Positions 43,363 to 51,849 of a stretch of 64,000 nt of DNA are shown here, piece by piece (within the stretch, counting starts at the first letter, position 1; each line of letters begins with the position of its first letter). The stretch comes from Micromonospora parathelypteridis (lineage in GTDB: Bacteria > Actinomycetota > Actinomycetes > Mycobacteriales > Micromonosporaceae): NCBI RefSeq assembly GCF_014201145.1, contig NZ_JACHDP010000001.1, positions 2,294,001 to 2,358,000 on the forward strand. Reading direction: 5' to 3'. The translations under genes were made by a program, and so were the position numbers. The notes under the pieces are model-generated. The model made no database searches. It worked only from the letters and a program-made list of their open reading frames with translations, and was not told where the DNA came from.

Positions 43363-43407
43363 CGAAACCGCCTGCCGTCGTCGTGGTGACGGCGGCAGGC
43401 GGTTTCG
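43363..43407. terminator. bidirectional terminator between chorismate mutase and cluster 2
   Basis: CGAAACCGCCTGCCG (43363-43377) pairs perfectly with CGGCAGGCGGTTTCG (43393-43407). It ends seven bases before the 3' end of the convergent ATPase gene. Confidence 0.8.
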
Positions 43408-43413
43408 GTTGAC

Positions 43414-44427
43414 CTACGCCTCGTGAGTGGCGACGATCTCGCGCCGCTCCGCGAAGTGGCAGGCGCTCGGGTGGTCCGAGTCCTGCCGGATCTCCAGCAA
43501 CGGGACCTGCTCGGCGCAGACGTCCTGCGCCTTCCAGCAGCGGGTCCGGAACCGGCAGCCCGAGGGCGGGCTGATCGGCGACGGCACGTCACCCGTGAGC
43601 CGGATGATCGTCTTGTTGTGCCGCTGCGTCGGGTCCGGCACCGGCACCGCGGAGAGCAGAGCCTGGGTGTACGGGTGGGTCGGCCGCTCGTAGATCTCGT
43701 CCTCGGTGCCGATCTCGACGACCTTGCCGAGGTACATCACCGCGACCCGGTCCGACAGGTGGCGAACCACCGACAGGTCGTGCGCGATGAAGACGTACGA
43801 GAGCCCGAACTCGCCCTGCAACTGCTCCAGCAGGTTCATCACCTGGGCCTGGATGGAGACGTCCAGCGCCGACACCGGCTCGTCGCAGACGATGATCTCG
43901 GGCCGCAGCGCGAGCGCACGGGCGATGCCGATGCGCTGACGCTGACCGCCGGAGAACTGGTGCGGGTACCGGTTGATGTGCTCCGGGTTGAGCCCGACCA
44001 GGTCGAGCAGCTCCCTGACCTTGGCCCGACGGCTGCCCTTCGGCGCCACCTCCGGGTGAATCTCGAACGGCTCACCCAGCAGGTCACCGACGGTCATCCG
44101 CGGGTTCAGCGAGGTGTACGGGTCCTGCATGACCAGCTGGATCTGCCGGCGGAGGCGCCGCAGCGCCCCGCCGGACAGCTTCGAGGTGTCCTGGCCCTTG
44201 TAGACCACGCTGCCGGCGGTCGGCTTCTCCAGGTTCATCAGCACCCGGGCGAGGGTCGACTTGCCGCAGCCGGACTCACCGACCACGCCGAGCGTCTCGC
44301 CGGCGCGCAGGCCGAACGAGACCCCGTCGACCGCCTTGACCTGACCGACGGTCTTCTTGAACACCACACCCTGCGTGACGGGGTAGTGCTTGACCAGGTC
44401 ACGGACCTCGAGGATGTTCTCAGACAC
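43414..44427 (-). CDS. oligopeptide ABC transporter ATP-binding protein, DppF-like (cluster 2)
   Basis: 337-residue ATPase, last gene of cluster 2. Walker [10 protein letters not shown], signature FSGGQRQR, Walker [13 protein letters not shown]-loop IAHDLS and the C-terminal Cys segment ([17 protein letters not shown]) are present. Its start overlaps the upstream ATPase gene by 8 bases. The part 43838-44014 is 176/177 identical in DNA to the cluster 1 gene. Confidence 0.94.
   Translation of the reverse strand: MSENILEVRDLVKHYPVTQGVVFKKTVGQVKAVDGVSFGLRAGETLGVVGESGCGKSTLARVLMNLEKPTAGSVVYKGQDTSKLSGGALRRLRRQIQLVMQDPYTSLNPRMTVGDLLGEPFEIHPEVAPKGSRRAKVRELLDLVGLNPEHINRYPHQFSGGQRQRIGIARALALRPEIIVCDEPVSALDVSIQAQVMNLLEQLQGEFGLSYVFIAHDLSVVRHLSDRVAVMYLGKVVEIGTEDEIYERPTHPYTQALLSAVPVPDPTQRHNKTIIRLTGDVPSPISPPSGCRFRTRCWKAQDVCAEQVPLLEIRQDSDHPSACHFAERREIVATHEA
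43838..44014 (-). repeat. 177-bp tract shared with cluster 1 DppF gene (inverted copy of 28714-28890)
   Basis: One difference in 177 bases against 28714-28890, with clearly lower identity on either side. The two copies are in inverted orientation about 15 kb apart. Confidence 0.8.
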
Positions 44428-45463
44428 GGTTCACCAGCTCCTCGGCGAAGTGGCAGGCGCTGGCCCGGCCGTTGCCCACCTGCAGCAGTGGCGGGACCTT
44501 CTCCCGGCACACCGGCTGAGCCATGGGGCAGCGCGGGTTGAACGGGCAGCCCGGTGGGATGTTCATCAGGTTCGGCGGGAGGCCCTTGATCGTCCGGAGC
44601 TGCTGCCCCTTCTCGTCCATGCGCGGGATCGAGTCGATCAAGCCCATCGTGTACGGGTGCGCCGGCTTGGCGTACAGGTCGTAGACGTCGGCTTCCTCGA
44701 CGATCCGGCCCGCGTACATGACCGCGATCCGGTCCGCGACGTCGGCGACCACACCGAGGTCGTGGGTGATCAGGATCATGCCCATCTGCCGCTCACGCTG
44801 AAGCTCGGCCAGCAGGTCCATGATCTGGGCCTGCACGGTCACGTCGAGCGCGGTGGTCGGCTCGTCCGCGATCAGCACCTCCGGGTCGAGCGCCAGCGAC
44901 ATCGCGATCATCGCGCGCTGCCGCATACCGCCGGAGAACTGGTGCGGGTAGTTGTTGAACCGGCCCTTGGCGTTCGGGATCTTGACCTGGTCGAGCATGT
45001 CGATCGCGCGCTTCTTGGCCTCCGCGCGACCCATGCCCCGCCGGACCCGGAACTGCTCGGCGATCTGGAACCCGACGGTGAAGACCGGGTTCAGCGCGGA
45101 GAGCGCGTCCTGGAAGATCATCGCGATGCCCTCACCGCGAATGCGGCGGCGCTCCTCGCTGGACATGCCGAGCATGTCCTTGCCGTGGAAGCGGACCTGC
45201 CCACCGGTGACGAAGCCGGGTGGCGTGTCGAGGATGCCCATGATGGTCTGCGCCGTGACGCTCTTACCGGAGCCGGACTCGCCGAGCACGGCGAGGGTCT
45301 CCCCCGCGTCGACGTGATACGTGACCCCGTTGATGACCTTTGCGACGCCGTCCCGGGTGCGGAACTCCACCCGCAGGTCGTCGACCTCGAGCAGCCGACC
45401 GGAGGGACGTCCGGACCCGCCGGATCCCGGCGCGGACTGCTCAGACACGAGAATGTCGGACAC
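44420..45463 (-). CDS. oligopeptide ABC transporter ATP-binding protein, DppD-like (cluster 2)
   Basis: 347-residue ATPase with Walker A GESGSGKS, signature FSGGMRQR, Walker [14 protein letters not shown]-loop LITHDLG and the C-terminal cysteine segment ([17 protein letters not shown]). GTG 45463 follows AGGGGA; the frame open to 45514 lies in the end of the permease gene. Partner of the DppF-like gene at 43414. Confidence 0.93.
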   Translation of the reverse strand: MSDILVSEQSAPGSGGSGRPSGRLLEVDDLRVEFRTRDGVAKVINGVTYHVDAGETLAVLGESGSGKSVTAQTIMGILDTPPGFVTGGQVRFHGKDMLGMSSEERRRIRGEGIAMIFQDALSALNPVFTVGFQIAEQFRVRRGMGRAEAKKRAIDMLDQVKIPNAKGRFNNYPHQFSGGMRQRAMIAMSLALDPEVLIADEPTTALDVTVQAQIMDLLAELQRERQMGMILITHDLGVVADVADRIAVMYAGRIVEEADVYDLYAKPAHPYTMGLIDSIPRMDEKGQQLRTIKGLPPNLMNIPPGCPFNPRCPMAQPVCREKVPPLLQVGNGRASACHFAEELVNRV

Positions 45464-45473
45464 TGGATATCCC

Positions 45474-46442
45474 CTAGCGGAGTTTCGGATCGAGGGCCTC
45501 GCGGACCGCCTCACCGAGCATCACGAAGCTCAGCACTGCGGTGACGAGGAACGCGGCGGGGAAGAAGACCAGCCCTGGCGCGACCCGGATGAAGTCCTTA
45601 CCGCCGCTGATCATGATGCCCCAAGACACCACCGGCGACTTCAGGCCGACGCCCAGGAACGACAGGGTGGCCTCGGCGCCGATGAACGAGCCGACCATGA
45701 TCGTGCCGTAGACCAGCAGCGGGGCCAGGCAGTTCGGCAGCAGGTGCTTCAGGATGATCCGGCCGGTGCCGGCGCCCAGGGCGCGGGCCGCGACGATGTA
45801 GTCGGCCTCCTTGGTGGCGAGCACCGAGGAACGCATCAACCGCATGACGACCGGCCAGCTCAGCACGATCAGCGAGACGATCACCAGGCCCATGATCTGG
45901 GCCTTGCTGTTGCCGGAGCCCGAACCGTTGAACGTGGTCAGGATGACGATCGCGCCGAGCACGAAGGGCAGACCGAAGAAGACGTCGGCGATCCGGCTCA
46001 GCAGACCGTCGACCCAGCCGCCGCGGTAGCCGGCGATGATGCCCATCGCTCCGCCGACGAGCAGGGTGCCGATCACGGAGAGCACGGCGACGATGATGGA
46101 CGCCCGCGCACCGTAGATGGTCCGGGCGTAGACATCGCGGCCCTGCACGTCGTAGCCGAACCAACCATCGGCGGACGGCTTCTTGAGGCTGTTCGTCAGC
46201 GATCCATTGACGGCGTCGCCGGGCGCGAACAGCGCCGGGAAGGCCGCCATCAGGAGGAAGATCACGATCAGCGTGACCGAGATCCAGAACAGCGGCTTGC
46301 GCCGCAGGTCCCGCCAAGCGTCACCGAGCAGGCCACGCGGCTTGTCGTTGCTCTGCGGCTGGCCCGCGGTGGCGGGGGCGGCGGATTCGGTCGGCTGTGC
46401 GCCAGGGGTGCTGACGATCGATGCGGTACTTGGGTCACTCAT
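45474..46442 (-). CDS. oligopeptide ABC transporter permease, DppC-like (cluster 2)
   Basis: 322-residue permease. A hydrophilic N-terminus of about 50 residues leads into DAWRDLRRKPLFWISVTLI, then a periplasmic loop with GYDVQGRDVYARTIYGARAS and five helices; the coupling motif EADYIVAARALGAGTGRII is at about residue 205. The start lies within the end of the upstream permease (TATGAGTGA), exactly the junction of cluster 1. Confidence 0.93.
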   Translation of the reverse strand: MSDPSTASIVSTPGAQPTESAAPATAGQPQSNDKPRGLLGDAWRDLRRKPLFWISVTLIVIFLLMAAFPALFAPGDAVNGSLTNSLKKPSADGWFGYDVQGRDVYARTIYGARASIIVAVLSVIGTLLVGGAMGIIAGYRGGWVDGLLSRIADVFFGLPFVLGAIVILTTFNGSGSGNSKAQIMGLVIVSLIVLSWPVVMRLMRSSVLATKEADYIVAARALGAGTGRIILKHLLPNCLAPLLVYGTIMVGSFIGAEATLSFLGVGLKSPVVSWGIMISGGKDFIRVAPGLVFFPAAFLVTAVLSFVMLGEAVREALDPKLR

Positions 46443-47361
46443 AACGAATCCTCGGGTCCAAGGCGGCGTAAAGCAGGTCAACCAGCAGGTTCATCACGAG
46501 ATAGACCAGCACTAGGACGACCACGATGCCCACCACGGTGGCGCTTTCCTTGGTCACGATCGCGCGATACACCGAGCGGCCGATACCGTTGATGCCGAAG
46601 ATCCCCTCGGTGACGATCGCGCCGCCCATCAGTGCGCCGAGGTCGGTGCCGAGCAGGGTCACCACGGGGATGAGCGAGTTGCGCAGCAGGTGAACGCCTA
46701 CCACCCGGCGCATCGGCAGGCCCTTGGCGATGGCAGTCCGTACGTAGTCCGCGCGACGGTTCTCCGCGATGCTCGTACGTGCCACCCGGGCTATGTACGC
46801 CACTGACGCGCTGCCGAGCACGAAGCCCGGCACGATCAGCTCGGACCACCGCATCTCGGAGGAGACGGTCGGCTTGACGATGTGCCACTGCACGCCCAGC
46901 AGCCACTGGAGCACGAAGCCGACCACGAAGACCGGCAGCGCGATCAGGAAGAGGGTGGAGACCAGGACCAGGTTGTCCAGGAAGCCGTTGCGCCGCAGAC
47001 CGGTCAGCACGCCGGCGCCGAGGCCGATCACGGCCTCGATGGCGAGCGCCACCAGGGCCAGCTTCAGCGTGTTCGGGTACGCGGTCGCGATGATGTCGCT
47101 GATCTCTTGCTGCGAGAAGGTCTGACCGAAGTCACCCTGGAGCAGGTTCTTCATGTAGTTGGCGTACTGCACGAAGACGTTCTGGTCCAGGTGGTACTTC
47201 TCGGTCATGAAGGCGATGTACTGGTCCGGGCAGCGACGCTCGCCGCACTTTCCTGCGAACGGATCGCCGGGAACAGCCCAGACGAGCCAGTAGATCAGGA
47301 ACGTCGTACCGATGAAGACCGGCACGAGTTGCAGCAGCCGTCTCAACAGATAACGGCCCAT
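46435..47361 (-). CDS. oligopeptide ABC transporter permease, DppB-like (cluster 2)
   Basis: 308-residue permease: N-terminal GRYLLRRLLQLVPVFIGTTF, a long first loop with GDPFAGKCGERRCPDQY (two Cys close together, possibly a disulfide), and six helices with the coupling motif DYVRTAIAKGLPMRRVVG. ATG 47361 follows GGAGG; the open frame to 47403 is upstream sequence. Confidence 0.93.
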   Translation of the reverse strand: MGRYLLRRLLQLVPVFIGTTFLIYWLVWAVPGDPFAGKCGERRCPDQYIAFMTEKYHLDQNVFVQYANYMKNLLQGDFGQTFSQQEISDIIATAYPNTLKLALVALAIEAVIGLGAGVLTGLRRNGFLDNLVLVSTLFLIALPVFVVGFVLQWLLGVQWHIVKPTVSSEMRWSELIVPGFVLGSASVAYIARVARTSIAENRRADYVRTAIAKGLPMRRVVGVHLLRNSLIPVVTLLGTDLGALMGGAIVTEGIFGINGIGRSVYRAIVTKESATVVGIVVVLVLVYLVMNLLVDLLYAALDPRIRYE

Positions 47362-47446
47362 GGGGTGGTCCTCCAGACAGGGGGCGCGTCGGAAGGCCGA
47401 CACGGTGGTGACAACGTGCGAGTGGAGTGTTGTAACACCCTCTCGC

Positions 47447-47506
47447 GGAACGGCCCCGGGTCGGGCTCACCGGATATGGCGAGCCCGACCCGGGGTCAGA
47501 CCGTTC
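47447..47506 (-). terminator. stem-loop between the SBP and permease genes of cluster 2
   Basis: CCCCGGGTCGGGCTC (47454-47468) pairs perfectly with GAGCCCGACCCGGGG (47481-47495), and GAACGG/CCGTTC extend it. It starts right after the SBP stop, as in cluster 1, and again is inside the operon. Confidence 0.75.
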
Positions 47507-47509
47507 GGA

Positions 47510-49147
47510 TCAGAGCTCGACCGAGGTGATGTCGATCTCGCCGACGTTGTTCAGCTCGAGCTTCTTGATCTTCTCCGAGTGGCCAGACTGCTGACCGTAG
47601 AAGTAGATCGGGATGCTCGGGACGTCCTGGTCGACCTTCTCGACGGCCTTGGCGAACGCCTCGTGCGAGGCCTCCAGGCTCGGCGCGGCGCTGGCCTCCT
47701 TGGCCAGGGCGTCGACCTCCTTGTTGCTGTACAGACCGTCGTTCGAGGAGCCACCCGTGACGTAGAGCGGGTTGATCCAGTTCTCGACGTCCGGGTAGTC
47801 CTGCTGCCAGGCAGCGCGGTACGGGCCGGTCATCTTGTGGGCGTTGACGTTCTGGCGGAAGACCGCGAACGTCGGCACACCCTCGGCCCGAGCGTTGATG
47901 CCGAGGTTGGTCTTGATCTGCTGCGCAACGGCGTCCATCCAGTCACCGTGGCTGGAGTCAGCGTTGTAGTAGAAGACCATCTCACCGGTGAAGCCGCCGG
48001 CCTCGGCCAGCAGCGTCTTGGCCGTGGCCGGGTCGAACTTGCAGGCGGTGCAGTTACCCGGCTTGGCGCCCGGGGTCAGCGGGTTCGCCCAACTGTCGGC
48101 CGGCTTGCGGGTGCCGAAGAAGATCTTGTCCGAGATCTCCTGCCGGTTGATCGCCAGCGAGACGGCGCGACGCAGCTTCGCGTTCTGGAAGCGCTTGTCG
48201 TAGAACGGGAACGCGATCAGCGCGGTCGACGGCGTGACGGTCGACAGGCCCCGCTCACCGAGGTCGGTCTTCCACTTGTCACCGGCGAGCGCCGAGGTGG
48301 GGACAACCTCCATGAAGTCGAGGTTGTTCGCCAGCAGGTCGGCGTAGGCGGCCGTCTCGTCCTGGTACAGCTTGACGTCAACGTCCTTGATCTTCATCTT
48401 GTCGCGCAGGTTGTAGTCGTCGAAGCGCGTCAGCTTGATGAGGACGTTGTCGCTCCACGACACGAACTTCACCGGGCCGTTGCCGATCGGCTTCTTGCCG
48501 AACTCCTCGGGCTTCATGGTGAAGAAGGCGTCCGGCAGCGGCATGAAGGCGCTGTAGCCGAGCTTGGTCGGGAAGACCGCGGTCGGCGCCGCCAGGGTGA
48601 CCTCGAAGGTCTGGTCGTCGACGACCTTCAGGCCGGACAGCTTCTCAGCGGTCGGGGCCGGGGCCTTCTGCGGACCGTCCGGGCCATCCGGGTCAGACGT
48701 GTAGGTCTGGTCGAAGCCCGCGATGTCGGCGAAGAAGGTGCCGTTCTGCGCGCCGTTCGGCGAGTAGGCAGCCCAGTTCCAGGCGTCGACGAAGTTCTTC
48801 GCCTTCACCTCGGTACCGTCGTGGAACTTGGTACCCTTCTTGATCTTGATCGTGAAGACCTTGGAGTCCGTGGTGTTGATGGACTCCGCCAGCGCGTTGC
48901 GCGGGGCCCCACCGTCGTTCGGGTACTCGACCAGGCCGGTCCACAGCCAGTCGATGACCTTGCCACCGCCGGTCTCCGTGGTGTTCGACGGAACCAGCGG
49001 GTTCTCCGGCTGGACACCGTGGACAACGATCGCGCCGTCCGCGCCGGCGGCAGCATCGCCGTCGCCACCGCTCGAGCAACCGCTCGCGACAAGCGCGGCA
49101 GCCGCGCTGAGCGCGATAGCGCTCGTCGCCCGCTTCGAGACTCTCAT
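47510..49147 (-). CDS. oligopeptide ABC transporter substrate-binding lipoprotein (cluster 2)
   Basis: 545-residue SBP_bac_5 lipoprotein. Lipobox VASGC with Cys24; a Gly/Ala/Asp linker follows. The core has FTIKIKKGTKFHDGTEVKAK and KRFQNAKLRRAVSLAINRQE. It is homologous to the cluster 1 protein along its length (shared SNTTETGGGK/TNTTETSGAQ start region) but well diverged, so the two transporters should differ in ligand range. First gene of the minus-strand cluster, with AGGAGG upstream of the ATG at 49147. Confidence 0.95.
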   Translation of the reverse strand: MRVSKRATSAIALSAAAALVASGCSSGGDGDAAAGADGAIVVHGVQPENPLVPSNTTETGGGKVIDWLWTGLVEYPNDGGAPRNALAESINTTDSKVFTIKIKKGTKFHDGTEVKAKNFVDAWNWAAYSPNGAQNGTFFADIAGFDQTYTSDPDGPDGPQKAPAPTAEKLSGLKVVDDQTFEVTLAAPTAVFPTKLGYSAFMPLPDAFFTMKPEEFGKKPIGNGPVKFVSWSDNVLIKLTRFDDYNLRDKMKIKDVDVKLYQDETAAYADLLANNLDFMEVVPTSALAGDKWKTDLGERGLSTVTPSTALIAFPFYDKRFQNAKLRRAVSLAINRQEISDKIFFGTRKPADSWANPLTPGAKPGNCTACKFDPATAKTLLAEAGGFTGEMVFYYNADSSHGDWMDAVAQQIKTNLGINARAEGVPTFAVFRQNVNAHKMTGPYRAAWQQDYPDVENWINPLYVTGGSSNDGLYSNKEVDALAKEASAAPSLEASHEAFAKAVEKVDQDVPSIPIYFYGQQSGHSEKIKKLELNNVGEIDITSVEL

Positions 49148-49740
49148 TCCGAGGGGCCTCCTCTTTCTAACCAGGTTCCGTCGTGGGTTTCACGCACGTT
49201 TGGGGGTGACACCGCCCGACCACCCCGGGGCGCGGGTCGCCGGGACCACAGGGAAGTTGGGGACACCCCTGATGTTCCGATCCGCCGGGCTCCCCCGCCA
49301 ACGAGGCGCGACACGACGCAGAGGGCACGGCCACGAACCGTCGTAATCGACGAGGACGTGGTCATGGGCCGTGCGGAGTGCCACACACCGATGGTGAGGT
49401 GCTGCCACTGTGACACCCACTGGCCGCTTCCGTGAAGGTGCCGTTATCAAGCCGTTAGTTGCCCGCCACGTTGCCGATACTTGAAAAATGATCATAAAAC
49501 GGTCGGTGCGGGCAGCTCTGACCAGGAAATACCCGGGATCACCCGAGCAGCCAGGCTGCGCCCGGACTCAAGCACGGTGCGCCGCCCAGGGCCCTCGCCT
49601 GCCCGATAGGACGTCCGTCACCGCTCGCGTTTTCACCCATCCGGACGAGGTCGACTACGGCTCTACGGGCACGATCACCGGCCGGGTGGCCGAGTGCGCG
49701 GAGATCACCTATCTGATCCCTCGGCCGGCGCAACGCCACG
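49148..49740. other. intergenic region upstream of oligopeptide cluster 2
   Basis: 593 bases with no supported gene. It holds the cluster 2 promoter (minus). An inverted repeat with GCACGGCCACG (near 49328) and CGTGGTCATGGGCCGTGC (near 49357) may fold in the leader RNA. An A/T-rich island lies at 49478-49502 (ACTTGAAAAATGATCATAAAA). The plus-strand open frame from 49488 has no ribosome site or recognisable domain. Confidence 0.5.
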
Positions 49741-50433
49741 TCAGACGAGCCGGCGATCCGCCGCCCAGCGGGAAAGCTCGTAACGGTTGGACATCTGAAG
49801 CTTGCGCAGCACGTTCGACACGTGCGTCTCCACCGTCTTGATGGAGATGAACAGCTCCTTGGCGATCTCCTTGTACGCGTACCCCCGGGCCAGCAGCCGC
49901 AGCACCTCCCGCTCACGGTTGGTGAGCTGGTCCAGCTCGGGGTCGGCCACCGGAGCGTCCGGTCGGGCTGCGAAGGCGTCCAACACGAACCCGGCCAGCC
50001 GGGGGCTGAACACCGCGTCCCCGTCCGCCACCCGGCGGATCGCCGCGGCAAGCTCGTCCGGGGAGATGGTCTTGGTGACGTAACCCCGAGCACCGGCACG
50101 GATCAACCCGATGACGTCCTCCGCCGCGTCGGAGACGCTCAGCGCCAGGAACTTGACCTGCGGGTGGGTACGCCGCATCGCCTCCAGCACCGCGCGTCCG
50201 CCGCCGTCGGGCATGTGCACGTCGAGCAGCACCACGTCCGGTCCGACAGCGGCGATCCGGGTGACCGCCTCGGCCACCGTGCTCGCCTCGCCCACCACCT
50301 CGACGTGGGCGCCCAGCTCCGCGCGCACCCCGGCCCGGAACATGGCGTGATCGTCCACCAGGAACACCCGCAGCCGCTCGGGGCGGGCATCCGCCGGGTC
50401 GAGGTGCTCGGTCGACTGCTCGGCCATGGTCAT
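49741..50433 (-). CDS. LuxR/NarL-type response regulator
   Basis: 230-residue two-component regulator. Receiver domain at residues 20-135 with the phosphorylated Asp in VVLLDVHMPDG and the switch Lys in YVTKT; a LuxR DNA-binding domain at 160-225 (LTNREREVLRLLARGYAYKE, then VETHVSNVLRKLQ). ATG 50433 overlaps the stop of the kinase gene (ATGA), and ATG 50427 is a second option. It probably controls the envelope genes divergent to its kinase. Confidence 0.95.
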   Translation of the reverse strand: MTMAEQSTEHLDPADARPERLRVFLVDDHAMFRAGVRAELGAHVEVVGEASTVAEAVTRIAAVGPDVVLLDVHMPDGGGRAVLEAMRRTHPQVKFLALSVSDAAEDVIGLIRAGARGYVTKTISPDELAAAIRRVADGDAVFSPRLAGFVLDAFAARPDAPVADPELDQLTNREREVLRLLARGYAYKEIAKELFISIKTVETHVSNVLRKLQMSNRYELSRWAADRRLV

Positions 50434-51695
50434 CTGTTCCTCTCCGCTGCGGACGAGTCCCGGGAGATCGGCAGGATCAACCGGACCTCGGTCCCCTCCC
50501 CCGGGCCGGACCGGATTTCGGCCCGTCCGCCGTGCCGCTTCATCCGCCCGATGATCGAGCCGCGTACGCCGTGCCGGTGGTCCTCCACGGTATCCGGATC
50601 GAAGCCCTTCCCCCGGTCCCGGACGAAGACGCTGACCTGATCGGGCTCCACCTCGGCGTAGAGCGACACGGTCAGCACGCCAGCGTGGCGGGCCGCGTTC
50701 ACCAGCGCCTCCCGCGCGGCCGCGACCAGCGCCCCCACCTTCTCGTCGGTCTCCCGGTCCCCCACGACCACGGCCTCCACCGTGATGGCGTAGGTGTCCT
50801 CGACCTCGGCGGCGGCCTGTTCCAAGGCGGCGGCGAAACGTTCGCTCGGCGACGCCGTGGGCTTGTAGAGCCAGTTGCGCAGGGACCGTTCCTGCCCTCG
50901 GGCCAGCCGCTGCACCATCTTGACGTCGCCGGCGTTGCGCTGGATCAGTGCCAACGTGTGCAGCACCTGGTCGTGCACCATCGCGGCCAACTCGGCCCGC
51001 TCCTGCTCGCGGATGCGCCCCTCGCGCTCCGAGCGGAGCTGGCTGTACGTCCTCCAGAGCACTGGCGCGGCGACCACGCCAACCCCCGCCAGCCCGACCA
51101 GCGCGAAGATCACGCCGTTGATCACCGCGTCGAAGTTCTGCGCGGGCGAGTAGACGGCCGCGACGCCGATGATGCCGACCGCGACCAACACTCCTCCGCC
51201 GATGAAGCGGAGCACGAACGCGCGCCGGTCACTCTCCTCGACGACCGCGCCGAGCCAGGGCACCGGCATCGCCTCGCCCCACTGCCGCCGGCGCTCCGGC
51301 GCGGACTGGTGCCAGATGACCCCGGCGCCGACCGCGATGATGGCCACCAACCAACCGGCGGTGCCGGCCGCACCCACCGAGTCGAAGACCATCACCTGGA
51401 TCAACAGGACACCGAGCCCGATCCCGACGAACGGCAGGAGTTGGGCGACGTCGCGTCGGGGCGGCACCGCGGTGTCACCGGGCCGCAACGGCACCACCGC
51501 CCAGAAGGCCGCGTAGAGCAGCAGGCCGAGCCCGCTCAGGCCGAGCAGCACCATGAACGCGACGCGCACCCGCAGCACCGAAATGCCGAGATGGTCGGCG
51601 ATACCGGCAGCGACGCCGGCGGCCATCCGGTGCTCGGGTGCGCGATACAGGCGCGGGGGCGGAGTCACGGTGCTGATCGGAGGCTCCCTGGTCAT
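50430..51695 (-). CDS. sensor histidine kinase with N-terminal PspC domain
   Basis: 421-residue membrane kinase. A PspC domain fills residues 12-75 (RLYRAPEHRMAAGVAAGIAD); further helices reach to about residue 215; the dimerisation helix has the phospho-His in ELAAMVHDQVLHTLALIQ; the ATPase domain has the N-box VNAARHAG and glycine boxes DRGKGFDP and GGRAEIRSGPGEGTE. It lacks a large outside sensor domain, so stress in the membrane is the likely signal. Operon with the response regulator, divergent from the PspC/LiaF-like gene. Confidence 0.93.
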   Translation of the reverse strand: MTREPPISTVTPPPRLYRAPEHRMAAGVAAGIADHLGISVLRVRVAFMVLLGLSGLGLLLYAAFWAVVPLRPGDTAVPPRRDVAQLLPFVGIGLGVLLIQVMVFDSVGAAGTAGWLVAIIAVGAGVIWHQSAPERRRQWGEAMPVPWLGAVVEESDRRAFVLRFIGGGVLVAVGIIGVAAVYSPAQNFDAVINGVIFALVGLAGVGVVAAPVLWRTYSQLRSEREGRIREQERAELAAMVHDQVLHTLALIQRNAGDVKMVQRLARGQERSLRNWLYKPTASPSERFAAALEQAAAEVEDTYAITVEAVVVGDRETDEKVGALVAAAREALVNAARHAGVLTVSLYAEVEPDQVSVFVRDRGKGFDPDTVEDHRHGVRGSIIGRMKRHGGRAEIRSGPGEGTEVRLILPISRDSSAAERNR

Positions 51696-51849
51696 GGTGG
51701 CGGGTGGTCGAGGTCGGTGATTCGATCGTCACACGCTGCGGCGTCCACGACCACGGGGACGCCCCCGACATTCCGGCCGCCGTATCTCAGGGTGGGGTCA
51801 GGGTCGGGTCCTGAGGTCGCTCGGGTTCACCTGGCAGCAGGATCGAAGC

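Noticed and set aside
47360-49435. 691-codon plus-strand open frame antisense to the cluster 2 SBP gene
   Set aside because: Shadow of a real gene with lipobox and family motifs on the other strand.
49488-49841. 117-codon plus-strand open frame in the gap upstream of cluster 2
   Set aside because: No ribosome site, no domain, and it runs into the response regulator on the other strand.
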